A stretch of 64,000 nucleotides of DNA from assembly GCA_964400515.1 (NCBI GenBank), contig CAYNTJ010000001.1:1-64000 (forward strand), given 5' to 3'. Source of the stretch: JAAYHV01 sp964400515. Its GTDB lineage: Bacteria; Bacillota; Clostridia; Peptostreptococcales; Anaerovoracaceae. Under the pieces are notes generated by a model that was not told where the DNA came from, searched no databases, and saw nothing but the letters and a program-made list of their open reading frames with translations. This document shows, in pieces, positions 43,929 to 52,997 of this stretch. The translations under genes were made by a program, and so were the position numbers. Positions within the stretch are counted from its first letter, which is position 1. The number at the start of each line of letters is the position of its first letter.

Positions 43929-44357
43929 ATGGACAGTACTGACAAATCTATATTAAAAATATTACAGGGCAATTCCAAGGCGACATTAAAAGAGATCAGC
44001 TTAGAGGTAAATCTGACAAGCCCTGCGGTACTTGAACGAATAAGAAAAATGGAAGAAAAAGATATCATAACCGGTTATTTTACGGAAATAAACAGTGAAA
44101 AGCTGGGAATGACCATAAATGCTTTTATTTCAGTTGATGTAAATCAAAAAAAATATGATGCCTTTTGTAAATTCTGTAACGAATCAAAAAACATCATATC
44201 CCATCATCATATCATTGGCCCCTATAACGCCATGCTTAAAGCCGTAACCAAAGATTCGGCGGAACTTTCTTTGTTACTGAGCAGCTTGAATTTCTTCGGA
44301 ACTACCCAAACATCCATAATATTAAATACTCATTTTTCAAATAAGCTTATCAAATAG
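43929..44357 (+). CDS. Lrp/AsnC family transcriptional regulator
   Basis: An N-terminal helix-turn-helix (TDKSILKILQGNSKATLKEI ... LERIRKMEEKDIITGYF) is followed by the RAM/AsnC ligand-binding domain (about 65-140). The family senses amino acids and forms octamers or dimers. It has 142 residues, typical. RBS AAGGAGAATCGT. The palindrome in front suggests autoregulation and control of the divergent transcripts. The effector is unknown. Confidence 0.9.
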   Translation: MDSTDKSILKILQGNSKATLKEISLEVNLTSPAVLERIRKMEEKDIITGYFTEINSEKLGMTINAFISVDVNQKKYDAFCKFCNESKNIISHHHIIGPYNAMLKAVTKDSAELSLLLSSLNFFGTTQTSIILNTHFSNKLIK

Positions 44358-46386
44358 CTATTTATAGATTATACTGTCATAATAGTCCTCTTCTATAACA
44401 TATACAGAAGAATCTATTCTGTTATCTACTATTTTATTTATTCTTTCAATGTAACCTTCCAAACCACTTTCACTCATATTGCACTTATCCGAAGGCTTGA
44501 ATTCACCAACAACCCTATTATATGTGCCCATATCTGTGATCCAGCTTCTAGAAGCCATTATTATTATCCTTTCACCATCGGATAACACATCCCTTCCGGC
44601 CATAAGTCTTGAATCATAATCCAAACCAAGCAGATTAGATAAGGTGGGAAGTACATCCACTTGGGCACAATTGTCATCTATCTCCACAGGTTCTTCCATG
44701 GAAGAAGACCATATTATCAATGAACTTCTATACACCTCGAAATCTATATATGCTTCATTAATGCTTTCCAAAGATGAAGTCCCGAAGTTTTTACCCGTAA
44801 GCTCTTCTAGTATTGGTATATCGAAATAAGGAATATGATCAGGCACCAACACTATTAATGTATTATCCGCTATGCCCTTTTCTTCAAGTCTTTCATTTAA
44901 ATATACCACCGCTTTCTCAACTTCCAAATTAGCTGCCAAATATCCCTTGGTATAAGTTGAATAACCCGAGTACTTGGAGTTTTCTATTTCTTCCTTGTTT
45001 TTTGACGACATATCATTGGCACCATAGGTATAGGGTAAATGCCCGCTAATAGTAAGGTAATACGTATGGAAAGGTTCACTGTCGATATATTCATCAATCG
45101 TAGCCTCTATGGCATATTTATCCGATTGTGGCCAATAGTATTTGCCGTACTTATCCCTTTCCAAAACAAGTCCGGAACCTTTTTGTATCCATTCATATCC
45201 GAGCTTTGGATGGGATTTACTCCTGCCATACATGTTTTCATTGGCATGATATCCCTTGCAAGTATAACCCAGCTTTGATAATTGATTTGCCAAGGTAAAT
45301 GGCATATTCAAATTTTCATCCCCTATTTCCATCATACTGATGGGAAATCCATTCTTGGGATATAGCCCCGTTAGATTTCTAAATTCCCCACCGGAAGTAC
45401 TGGTAAAATGAAGCGGGGTATAGAAATTATTAAAAACAAAGCCTTCCTTAGACATTTTATATAAAGTAGGTGTAAGCTCCTCGTCAATCATTGCCCCATA
45501 AAAGCCTTCCAAGGTAAAGAATATTACATTATATCCCTCAAACATACCTGTGTATTCATTTTTTTCTGTGGGCTTAATGCTCTTAAAATATTCATTTAGC
45601 CACTTTTTAGTCTCACTATCCGCATTATCATTCATAGCATCAAAATCAATGTCAAGCTCATTCATTTCAACTATAATTTCCTCTTCCACAGGTTCCTCGG
45701 TAAACTCATAGGAATAGTCCCTTTCCACACCAAATACACAGTGCTTGATATCTAATCCTATCATTGTGGATAATCCCAACTTCTCCACCTGGTTGTTAAC
45801 CTCAGTATCCGTCTTATACAGCTTCAGCGGAGTAAAATCCCCTTCCCAAGGTAAATACAGGGAAAGAAAAGCAATAACATATACGCCTAGGGCAATTATT
45901 AAATATTTCAGCTTAAATGACGGCAATCTTTTACTGGCTCTTTCGAATTTCTTTATAAGGCTTATACTTGCCACAAGAGGCAAGAATATCAAAACCATTA
46001 TTAACAAATTACCCTTTATGCCTGCGATAATAACATCATTAAATTCCATGATATTATTACCCGTTGCAACAGAAAGTCCGCTGATTATTTGATAAAACTC
46101 CTGTAAAATATCTCTGCACAGTATTTCTCCGAAAAAAACTATATCCAGCACAAACACCACAAAAAGAGCTGCTTTAAATCTGACCTTGATGGGTAAGAAC
46201 CCTATCATTAATGATAACAATGTACCGATAGACGCTGCAAAAAGTATGTATACCAACGCATATGCCAAATCCATCCTCATATATATGTGAAGTATTAATT
46301 CCAAATATATCAGATTAACAGGTATAAAAAAAGTGTAATAAAATCTATTAAGCGCCTCTTTATAGCCTTTTTTTCATTTCTTCCAT
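44358..46386 (-). CDS. LTA synthase-like sulfatase-family membrane protein, frameshifted near its 5' end
   Basis: Membrane segments fill the first 150 residues and an extracellular sulfatase-type catalytic domain follows: FFTLEGF (metal Glu), TSTSGGEF (catalytic Thr as in LtaS) and VLVPDHIPYF (Asp, His). Such enzymes move glycerol-phosphate or phosphoethanolamine to polymers. The main open frame runs 46304-44358 (648 residues, TTG, no ribosome-binding site). Upstream the reading continues in frame (GYKEALNRFYYTFFIPVNL) until an A7 run at 46368-46374. Removing one A joins it to MEEMKK, starting at ATG 46386 with GGAG 10 bases ahead. So the gene is shifted by one base at its sixth or so codon; true mutation, slippage control or assembly error are all possible. 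Confidence 0.82.
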
Positions 46387-46418
46387 GTGATAATTTCTCC
46401 GTATAATTTATTTCAAAC

Positions 46419-46424
46419 ATTATA
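46419..46424 (-). promoter_or_regulatory. Extended -10 of the LTA synthase-like gene
   Basis: TG, one base, then TATAAT on the minus strand, 33 bases ahead of ATG 46386. The -35 region is only a T run, from the preceding terminator. Confidence 0.55.
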
Positions 46425-46447
46425 TCATAAATAGAACCAATAAAAAA

Positions 46448-46468
46448 GGAGCTTGCTATGCAAACCCC
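46448..46468 (-). terminator. Terminator of infC-rpmI-rplT
   Basis: GGGGTTTGC pairs with GCAAGCTCC (two wobbles) around a 3-base loop, followed by TTTTTTATT on the minus strand. Confidence 0.8.
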
Positions 46469-46476
46469 TATTATTG

Positions 46477-46833
46477 CTATTTTATTGCAGCTTTTGCAGT
46501 CTCACAAATCTGACTAAAGCCTTTTTCATCATAAATTGCCATTTCAGAAAGCATCTTTCTGTTGATTTCAATTCCGGATTTCTTTAATCCATCCATCAAT
46601 CTGCTGTATGATAATCCATTAGCTCTTGCTCCCGCATTTATTCTTGCGATCCAAAGCTTTCTGTACTCTCTCTTTTTATTCTTTCTTCCCACATATGCAG
46701 ACCTTAAGCTTCTCATAACAGCAGGATTAGCCGCTCTGAATGTATTCTTTCTAGCTCCATAAAATCCTTTTGCCTGTTTTAATATTTTCTTATGTCTTTT
46801 ATGTGCGTTAACACCTTTTTTTACTCTTGCCAT
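46477..46833 (-). CDS. rplT: 50S ribosomal protein L20
   Basis: L20 is an early-assembly 50S protein and, in Firmicutes, represses its own operon by binding the leader RNA. The 118 residues start MARVKKGVNAHKRHKKILKQ and include RKLWIARINAGARANGLSYS. RBS GGGAGGTAAT. Confidence 0.98.
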   Translation of the reverse strand: MARVKKGVNAHKRHKKILKQAKGFYGARKNTFRAANPAVMRSLRSAYVGRKNKKREYRKLWIARINAGARANGLSYSRLMDGLKKSGIEINRKMLSEMAIYDEKGFSQICETAKAAIK

Positions 46834-46852
46834 ATCACATTACCTCCCTTAA

Positions 46853-47050
46853 CTACTTTGCCATAGACCTAAGCATACGCTTGCTGTCAGCTGATGTTAA
46901 TATTGTTGATTTACGCAGACCTCTTTTTCTCTTAGCAGTCTTCTTAGTTAAAATATGGCTCTTATATGCCTTATTTCTCTTTATTTTTCCACTTCCAGTT
47001 AATTTTAGTCTTTTACATGCGCCTCTGTGAGACTTCATTTTATTAGCCAT
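46853..47050 (-). CDS. rpmI: 50S ribosomal protein L35
   Basis: A 65-residue, very basic protein beginning MANKMKSHRGACKRLKLTGS, the L35 signature. It lies 26 bases after infC and 19 before rplT. RBS AGGAGG. Confidence 0.98.
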   Translation of the reverse strand: MANKMKSHRGACKRLKLTGSGKIKRNKAYKSHILTKKTAKRKRGLRKSTILTSADSKRMLRSMAK

Positions 47051-47076
47051 TTTTTCTTTCCTCCTGTATGTTCAGT

Positions 47077-47595
47077 TTATTTCTTATCTACTTTTGGTGC
47101 CAAAAACATTGTAAGACTTCTGCCTTCAAATTTTGGCTTTTTCTCTACTACTCCATATTCAGAAACCGCTTCAGCGAAATGTTCCATTACATCTCTTCCT
47201 TTTGATGTATAGTCTCTTTCTCTTCCTCTAAATCTAAGGCTTACTTTGACCTTATCTCCATCCTTTAGGAATTTATTAGCAGTCTTTGCTTTTACTAAAA
47301 TATCATGTTCTTCAATAAAAGTACTAAGTCTAATTTCCTTGATCTGGATTGTCCTTTGCTTTTTCTTAGCTTCCTTATCTCTTTTTTGAAGCTCATAACG
47401 ATACTTACCATAGTCTAGTATTTTACATACCGGTGGATTAGCATTTGGAGAAACATTTACCAAATCTAATTTTTTTTCATCGGCAAGTGCCAATGCTTCG
47501 TTTTTGCTTATTACACCAAGCATGTTACCGTTTTCATCAATAACCCTTAATTCATTCTCACGAATTTCTTCGTTTATTAGACATTCTTTGCTAAT
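47077..47595 (-). CDS. infC: Translation initiation factor IF-3, ATT start codon
   Basis: IF-3 checks the start codon and initiator tRNA on the 30S subunit. The first ATG (47523) falls inside the N-terminal domain. Reading back in frame gives SKECLINEEIRENELRVID, exactly the usual IF-3 N-terminus, and starts at ATT 47593-47595 with GGGAGG nine bases upstream. This gives 172 residues, the family norm. A rare ATT start lets IF-3 repress its own translation, as known in other bacteria. C-terminal motifs VSLRFRGRE and GRSLTMFLAP are intact. Confidence 0.93.
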   Translation of the reverse strand: MSKECLINEEIRENELRVIDENGNMLGVISKNEALALADEKKLDLVNVSPNANPPVCKILDYGKYRYELQKRDKEAKKKQRTIQIKEIRLSTFIEEHDILVKAKTANKFLKDGDKVKVSLRFRGRERDYTSKGRDVMEHFAEAVSEYGVVEKKPKFEGRSLTMFLAPKVDKK

Positions 47596-47599
47596 TTTA

Positions 47600-47717
47600 C
47601 TACACCTCCCAAATTATAAAAGCGGATACAAAGTATCCGCGTCATTAAGGTCTTCCTCATATTAACCAAACCAACTCATGTCAGAAAGGTGAGAAGCGGA
47701 TAACTTCTTCTTCAACT
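47600..47717 (-). promoter_or_regulatory. L20-type leader of infC-rpmI-rplT
   Basis: The leader contains TTATCCGCTTCTCACC early on and ends in a terminator hairpin GCGGATAC/GTATCCGC (3-base loop) followed by TTTTATAATTT. The early ATCCGC can pair with GCGGAT of the terminator arm, forming an alternative antiterminator. This layout is that of the Firmicutes L20 leader, where L20 binding favours termination. Confidence 0.8.
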
Positions 47718-47723
47718 TAAATG

Positions 47724-47752
47724 AGTATACTATTAATAGTGGTATTTGTCAA
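47724..47752 (-). promoter_or_regulatory. Promoter of infC-rpmI-rplT
   Basis: TTGACA and TATACT on the minus strand with a 17-base spacer, a near-perfect sigma-A promoter. Confidence 0.9.
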
Positions 47753-47775
47753 TAATATTTTAGAAATAATTTTGT

Positions 47776-47787
47776 GAACATGTGTTT
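47776..47787. promoter_or_regulatory. LexA (SOS) box of lexA
   Basis: GAACATGTGTTT matches the Gram-positive SOS box (GAAC, four bases, GTTC) except the last base. It overlaps the -35 of the lexA promoter, as expected for autorepression. Confidence 0.75.
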
Positions 47788-47813
47788 ACAAATTGAATTT
47801 GCTATGATATAAT
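47785..47813 (+). promoter_or_regulatory. Promoter of lexA
   Basis: TTTACA, 17 bases, TATAAT with TG one base ahead of the -10. Confidence 0.85.
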
Positions 47814-47843
47814 CGCCTTAGTTGAGAAAGGCGGTTGAGTATT

Positions 47844-48482
47844 ATGAAAAAATGCAAGCTTAGGCAAGAAGCAATCCTTAAATATATGAAGGAAACCATC
47901 GACATTAAGGGTTATCCCCCTACTGTTAGGGAAATTTGTTCGGCACTTAATATTAAATCCACATCAACTGTTCACAGTGATATTAAAGCACTCATAGACA
48001 CAGGCCAGCTTACCAAAGATCCAAGTAAGCCCAGAGCTCTAAAGCTGGTGTCGGAAAATGAGGACTATGACACCTTAAATATTAACGAATCATCCGATGT
48101 AATCAGCGTTCCTATATTAGGAAGAGTGGCAGCGGGTATCCCCATACTTGCCGAAGAAAATATCGAAGACTCCTTTCCTGTTCCCGCAAGATTTGTAAAG
48201 GGCGGCATCAATTTTATGCTGACCGTAAAGGGTGACAGCATGATAAATGTAGGTATAAATGACGGGGATTACATATTAGTGGAAAAGGATAATACCGCAA
48301 GAAACGGAGAAATCGTTGTGGCAATGATAAACGATTTTGAAAGCGAAGCCACAGTTAAAACCTTCTTCAAGGAAAACGACCACATAAGATTACAGCCTGA
48401 AAACGACAACATGCAACCAATAATAACAAAGGATGTAACAATAGTGGGAAAAGTAAGGGGCGTTTTCAGATACTTCAACTAA
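47844..48482 (+). CDS. lexA: SOS repressor LexA
   Basis: LexA represses DNA-damage genes and cleaves itself when RecA is active. The winged helix (PPTVREICSALNIKSTSTVH) is followed by the cleavage site Ala97-Gly98 in VAAGIP and the dyad Ser132 (GDSM) and Lys172 (TVKTFF). The ATG at 47844 gives 212 residues; a TTG three codons upstream overlaps the AAGGCGG site. Confidence 0.95.
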   Translation: MKKCKLRQEAILKYMKETIDIKGYPPTVREICSALNIKSTSTVHSDIKALIDTGQLTKDPSKPRALKLVSENEDYDTLNINESSDVISVPILGRVAAGIPILAEENIEDSFPVPARFVKGGINFMLTVKGDSMINVGINDGDYILVEKDNTARNGEIVVAMINDFESEATVKTFFKENDHIRLQPENDNMQPIITKDVTIVGKVRGVFRYFN

Positions 48483-48496
48483 CAAAGATTAATCAT

Positions 48497-48518
48497 GGGC
48501 AGTCTTTATAGGCTGCCC
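48497..48518. terminator. Terminator of lexA
   Basis: GGGCAGTC/GGCTGCCC (one wobble) with a 6-base loop and TTTTTTA on the plus strand. The far arm lies over the stop codon of the convergent acyltransferase gene. Confidence 0.85.
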
Positions 48519-49576
48519 TTTTTTATATCCCTATTAATAATCCTTTTAAACAGATTATGCGGTATCTCAATGAAAATCTTGTATGATCCGTCAACGGCTA
48601 TATCATAAATCTTTACAAAAGGTTTCGATGAAAAGACAATTACACTCAAGCTGGCAAGGCTTATAATCAAAACATAGTATATAAAAGAATTGGGCTCCGG
48701 CGTATAATATGCACCGAAGGACAAACCATCATTACCTTTTAGCCATTGTCTTATAACCAAATGAAAAATATATATGGGCATGGTATTCCTTCCCACATAG
48801 GATAGGTAAGTTTCTTTTTTGGGTAGCATATTAAATAACAGCACTATCCAAAGCACTCCTAAAACCGTAAGCAACAATCTCATTCCGATATCCAGGGGCC
48901 AATCTACTCCTGTGTTGGATCCCGGATTTCGAAGCAAATACCAAATATGAATTACCTGCGGCAGTTTATATGCCAGTAATACCGATACCGTTATCAATCC
49001 GATTCCCAGGGGAATCATTTTTAATTTACTGAATTTCTTAATTTTTTCTATATGGGAAGCATCCGTATAATAACCAAGAATAAAAAACGGTAAGTAGGAT
49101 GCTATCCTACCCAATGCCATAAACTCGGTTAAGAAAGGAATACAACCTGCAATAAGATATATGATTAAGCTTACCCATAAAATATGGGGGATTTTTATTA
49201 AATCTTTTAAGAAGAATTTATAAAAAAACAGAGCTAGTAAAAACCACATGGCAAAAGGCGGCTGATTAAAATACAAGGTTGCATTGCCCCAAAGTATGTT
49301 CCTTACCTCATAAAAGAAGAAAATGCTTAATATATATGGCCATAGCAGGGTTTTAAATGCAGTGCTTCTGCTTTTATCGACATTTTTAGAAAAATATCCT
49401 GACAAAAACATAAATGCCTGCATTACAAAAACATTTATCGTAATATATATTACTCCTCCGAAAGAATCCTGCACAAAGCTGCCTGCTTCCCTGGTAAAGT
49501 GAGATATTGGTATACACCATATCAATAGACCTCTCAAAGTATCATATAAAGGATCTCTTAGTTTTGCCTTCTCCAT
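48506..49576 (-). CDS. Acyltransferase-3 family membrane protein
   Basis: The 356-residue protein has about ten membrane segments. DTLRGLLIWCIPISHF near the N-terminus carries the conserved Arg and His of the acyltransferase-3/fucose-4-O-acetylase type. MPIYIFHLVIRQW is the C-terminal helix typical of the family. It should acylate a sugar or wall polymer using acyl-CoA. The target is unknown. TTGACA lies 70 bases upstream with no clear -10. Confidence 0.82.
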   Translation of the reverse strand: MEKAKLRDPLYDTLRGLLIWCIPISHFTREAGSFVQDSFGGVIYITINVFVMQAFMFLSGYFSKNVDKSRSTAFKTLLWPYILSIFFFYEVRNILWGNATLYFNQPPFAMWFLLALFFYKFFLKDLIKIPHILWVSLIIYLIAGCIPFLTEFMALGRIASYLPFFILGYYTDASHIEKIKKFSKLKMIPLGIGLITVSVLLAYKLPQVIHIWYLLRNPGSNTGVDWPLDIGMRLLLTVLGVLWIVLLFNMLPKKETYLSYVGRNTMPIYIFHLVIRQWLKGNDGLSFGAYYTPEPNSFIYYVLIISLASLSVIVFSSKPFVKIYDIAVDGSYKIFIEIPHNLFKRIINRDIKKGSL

Positions 49577-49656
49577 ATACTATCTCCATTTTCAAAATGT
49601 TATTATTAATATTATTTAATAATCAGTAATGCTTTGTCAAGTATTTTATAAAAAAA

Positions 49657-49670
49657 GAGCCCTTAGGCTC
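49657..49670 (-). terminator. Terminator of the long LysO-like gene
   Basis: GAGCC/GGCTC with a 4-base loop and seven T on the minus strand. Confidence 0.8.
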
Positions 49671-49673
49671 AGT

Positions 49674-50768
49674 TTATATATTTATAAATATTGGTACCAA
49701 AAGAGGCACTACTATACTCATGGAAAGTCCCATTCCAAAGGAATATGCCACCATCTCCTGTTTTGTGCATTTTTCGATTATAGGCATGGCAATATCCATG
49801 GCACATACTCCGGGAACAGCCGTGGCTTCAATATAACCTATTTTACCTGCAAAAAAAGGTATCAGCACAATGCCGCCCATTTCCCTAATTACATTATGCA
49901 TAAAAGAAATTGCCCCCGCATATGTATGACCTGCTTCTGTTATCACAGTAGGTGCCATTGTATACCAGCCAAATCCGGTTCCGATAGCCATACCCTCCGG
50001 TACGGTAACCGGTAATACCAATCCGCATAATGCTCCACCTACTATGGACCCCAGTATTGCGGAAAAAGGGAATATTAAAAATTTAATTCCTATTTTCTTG
50101 ATGCTGGATAATATATTACCACTCAAGCCCAAGCTAAAGCCTATGGCAAGAAGAAGCAGAGTAACCCCCATTACAAGTAGTCTTCCCGTAAGGTTGTTAA
50201 TAAAATCGCTGTTAAAATCAGATGGCAATATAATTTTATATCCTATTATAAGTCCGATTATAAGGGGCACCATTACTAAAACAGTAATAAACAAATTGTT
50301 GTTTTTTCCTTGTCCCTCACTCCCGTACGTTCCTCCGTCTATAGCAATTCTTTCGGGAACGGGTCTGAATATATCAACATTTTTAATCCTACTGCCGATA
50401 ATACCAAGCTTTTTACCCTTCCTATTTTCCTTAATAGCTGCTCTTTTTAAAGTTTTTTCCAGCTTTCTCTTGCTTGCTATATCACCTTTTTTATCAAGCC
50501 TTAATACTTTTCTTGCCAAATAAACAAATAAGACTGAAAAAAACACAATTGCCAAAGTCATAATAAAGGAATATACCCCTATCATCCCTAAATTTGCTAT
50601 TACCTTGGGATCGCTGCCCATTCTGATTCCCATAATCAATACTAAAAAAACGATAAGACTATTAAATATCTTATCCAAATCACTAAACTTATCTCGCAAA
50701 TCTCTTAATCTTGATGCAAAATAGTACCCGGCTATCATTGCAGCATAATAAAATAATAAAGTTGACAT
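49674..50768 (-). CDS. LysO-family (DUF340) exporter with cytosolic insertion
   Basis: The family exports lysine. Hydrophobic segments match a full DUF340 pair: IFNSLIVFLVLIMGIRMG, TGFGWYTMAPTVITEAG and SFMHNVIREMGGI are signature parts. Between the first and second half a basic segment of about 80 residues (about 90-155) is inserted, rich in Lys and Arg, so the protein has 364 residues against about 300. A paralogue is at 55422-56375. The substrate may be lysine or another cationic amino acid. Confidence 0.82.
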   Translation of the reverse strand: MSTLLFYYAAMIAGYYFASRLRDLRDKFSDLDKIFNSLIVFLVLIMGIRMGSDPKVIANLGMIGVYSFIMTLAIVFFSVLFVYLARKVLRLDKKGDIASKRKLEKTLKRAAIKENRKGKKLGIIGSRIKNVDIFRPVPERIAIDGGTYGSEGQGKNNNLFITVLVMVPLIIGLIIGYKIILPSDFNSDFINNLTGRLLVMGVTLLLLAIGFSLGLSGNILSSIKKIGIKFLIFPFSAILGSIVGGALCGLVLPVTVPEGMAIGTGFGWYTMAPTVITEAGHTYAGAISFMHNVIREMGGIVLIPFFAGKIGYIEATAVPGVCAMDIAMPIIEKCTKQEMVAYSFGMGLSMSIVVPLLVPIFINI

Positions 50769-50791
50769 TTTTTACCACCCATCAATAAATT

Positions 50792-50820
50792 ATTATACTA
50801 AAATCGTTGACATAAGTAAA
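50792..50820 (-). promoter_or_regulatory. Promoter of the long LysO-like gene
   Basis: TTTACT and TATAAT on the minus strand, 17 bases apart; overlaps the divergent pyrR promoter. Confidence 0.8.
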
Positions 50821-50835
50821 GAAATAATATAGACT
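50807..50835 (+). promoter_or_regulatory. Promoter of pyrR-uraA
   Basis: A perfect TTGACA and TAGACT with 17 bases between them. Confidence 0.7.
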
Positions 50836-50851
50836 AGTTTATGAAAAGAAC

Positions 50852-50954
50852 ATCTTTAAGTTAGTACTGTGATGCTAACAAGATTGCATATTGCCGAGCT
50901 TTTTATGCTGGGATTAGTAATTTTGTCATGACATGCAGTATGGCAATTTTTTTA
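50852..50954 (+). promoter_or_regulatory. Putative PyrR attenuator in the pyrR leader
   Basis: A hairpin (ATCTT/AAGAT and GTTAG/CTAAC) holds CTGTGATGCTAACAAG, which matches 11 of 16 positions of the PyrR-binding loop CAGAGAGGCUUGCAAG. Further down ATTGCC (50890-50895) and GGCAAT (50942-50947) can close a terminator-like stem followed by seven T. UMP-bound PyrR would stabilise the first hairpin and favour termination. Confidence 0.6.
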
Positions 50955-50969
50955 TGCCAAGGAGTTATT

Positions 50970-51506
50970 ATGAAACTTAAAGCCACACTTATGAATGAAA
51001 ATGATATCACACGGGCACTTAGAAGGATTTCTCACCAGATTTTGGAAAAAAACAACGGTGGAGAAAATCTTGTTTTGCTGGGAATCAAAACAAGGGGTGT
51101 GCCCCTAGCCCAAATGATAGCCGAAAATTTGAAGGCTATTGAAGGTATAGATGTACCTGTGGGGGTCTTAGATATCACTTTATACCGTGATGACTTAAGT
51201 GAGATTAATGAAAGTCCCAAGGTAATATCTGCCAATTTACCCTTTGATATAACCGGTAAAGATATAATTTTGGTGGATGATGTACTCTATACAGGAAGAA
51301 CCGTCAGGGCCGCTTTAGATGCAGTATCTAAGGAAGGCCGTGCAAACAGCATACAACTGGCTGTATTGATTGATAGGGGACATAGAGAATTGCCCATAAG
51401 AGCTGATTATGTAGGTAAAAATGTACCTACTAAAAAAAGCGAGGTCGTGGCTGTAAAATTAGAAAGCATAGACGGCAATACTAGCGTAAAACTTCAGGAG
51501 ATATAA
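50970..51506 (+). CDS. pyrR: Pyrimidine regulator PyrR / uracil phosphoribosyltransferase
   Basis: PyrR binds pyr mRNA leaders with UMP and has some uracil phosphoribosyltransferase activity. The PRPP-binding loop ILVDDVLYTGRTVRAA is clear, as are IKTRGVPLA and RDDLSEI. The ATG at 50970 has AAGGAG five bases ahead and gives 178 residues; the upstream frame is not used. uraA follows by 38 bases. Confidence 0.95.
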   Translation: MKLKATLMNENDITRALRRISHQILEKNNGGENLVLLGIKTRGVPLAQMIAENLKAIEGIDVPVGVLDITLYRDDLSEINESPKVISANLPFDITGKDIILVDDVLYTGRTVRAALDAVSKEGRANSIQLAVLIDRGHRELPIRADYVGKNVPTKKSEVVAVKLESIDGNTSVKLQEI

Positions 51507-51543
51507 TCCTAAACAAGATGTTCCTTCAGATTAGGAGGAAAAT

Positions 51544-52863
51544 ATGACTAAACAAGAACGTGATCAAATGTTTAAAGAAGGTATTAAAGATGCAAAGGCC
51601 CTAGGATGGCCCAGAACCCTATTATTGGGATTACAGCACACCTTCGCAATGTTCGGAGCTACTGTATTAGTTCCATTATTAACCGGATTAAGTATTTCCA
51701 CCACTCTACTCATGGCAGGTTTGGGAACACTGTTATTCCATCTTTTAACCAAAGGTAAGGTACCTGCTTTTCTTGGTTCTTCTTTCGCTTTTCTTGGCGG
51801 TTATGCCGCAGTTGCACCCATGATCGACGGAACACCTAATTCAGAAATGCTTCCATACGCCGGCGGCGGAGTATTGGCCGCAGGATTGGTATATGTGGTT
51901 ATGTCTGCTTTTATTAAAGGTTTTGGCGTAAAAAGAATTATGAAATATTTCCCACCGGTGGTTACAGGCCCTATTATTATCTCCATCGGTCTTATACTGG
52001 CTCCAGGAGCTATCTTGAATTGTCAAACCAATTGGACATTGGCCTTGGTTGCCTTAGTTTCAATAATCGGTTTTAATATTTGGGGTAAAGGTATGGCCAA
52101 AATTGTACCTATTGTAATCGGTGTTGGTATAGCTTATGTTGTTGCCATATTTATGGGAGAAATCGATTTTGCCGGCATAAAAGACGCCAGTTTATTGGGA
52201 ATGCCTTCAATTACCATGGCTAAATTTGATATAAGTGCCATTATTACAATTATGCCAATTGCCCTGGCCACCATGATGGAGCACATTGGTGATATATCAG
52301 CAATAGGCGCTACCACAGGAGAAAATTATCTTTCAAAGCCGGGTCTACACCGTACACTACTAGGAGACGGTTTAGCCACATGTCTGTCGGCATTATTCGG
52401 AGGTCCCGCTAATACAACCTACGGAGAAAACACAGGAGTTTTGGCTTTGACTAAAGTATATGACCCACTGGTTATAAGAATAGCTGCTTGCTTCGCAATA
52501 ATGCTTTCATTTATACCAAAAGTAGCCTTTATAATTTCTACAGTTCCGGTTGCCGTAATAGGAGGAGTTTCCCTTATACTATACGGAATGATTTCTGCCA
52601 TAGGAATAAGAAATGTTGTTGGAAACCATGTGGACTTTAAAAACACAAGAAACACAATAATAGCTGCCCTTATATTGGTTTGTGCTTTAGGATTTAATAA
52701 CGTTGGCGGAATAAGCTTCGCAATAGGCAGCACCACAATTACCCTTTCCGGTATAGCAATAGCTGCAATTGTAGGTATATTCACCAATGCGATACTACCG
52801 GGAAATGACTATGAATTTGAAGAAGTGGGCGAAGAAGAGAAATTCCAAACTTTTAAAATCTAA
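51544..52863 (+). CDS. uraA: Uracil permease (NCS2 family)
   Basis: UraA takes up uracil with protons. The 439-residue protein has about 14 membrane helices. LLLGLQHTFAMFGATVLVP, TMMEHIGDISAIG (conserved Glu and His) and GGPANTTYGENTGVLALTK are nucleobase-transporter motifs. Co-transcription with pyrR behind an attenuator fits pyrimidine salvage control. RBS AGGAGGAAAAT. Confidence 0.95.
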   Translation: MTKQERDQMFKEGIKDAKALGWPRTLLLGLQHTFAMFGATVLVPLLTGLSISTTLLMAGLGTLLFHLLTKGKVPAFLGSSFAFLGGYAAVAPMIDGTPNSEMLPYAGGGVLAAGLVYVVMSAFIKGFGVKRIMKYFPPVVTGPIIISIGLILAPGAILNCQTNWTLALVALVSIIGFNIWGKGMAKIVPIVIGVGIAYVVAIFMGEIDFAGIKDASLLGMPSITMAKFDISAIITIMPIALATMMEHIGDISAIGATTGENYLSKPGLHRTLLGDGLATCLSALFGGPANTTYGENTGVLALTKVYDPLVIRIAACFAIMLSFIPKVAFIISTVPVAVIGGVSLILYGMISAIGIRNVVGNHVDFKNTRNTIIAALILVCALGFNNVGGISFAIGSTTITLSGIAIAAIVGIFTNAILPGNDYEFEEVGEEEKFQTFKI

Positions 52864-52883
52864 TTATTTCATATTATATTTTT

Positions 52884-52915
52884 AAAGGAAGCTGCATTTA
52901 TTATGCACTTCCTTT
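52884..52915 (+). terminator. Terminator of pyrR-uraA
   Basis: AAAGGAAG-C-TGCAT pairs with ATGCA-CTTCCTTT (one bulge), then TTTTTG. Confidence 0.9.
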
Positions 52916-52941
52916 TTGTTTTGCAAATATATGGGTTTTAA

Positions 52942-52970
52942 TTGTACTTATTTAATAAATATATTATAAT
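52942..52970 (+). promoter_or_regulatory. Promoter of the phospholipase-like gene
   Basis: TTGTAC and a perfect TATAAT, 17 bases apart. The -35 is weak. Confidence 0.55.
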
Positions 52971-52997
52971 TAAAGAATAATAAACAGGGAGGTTCAT

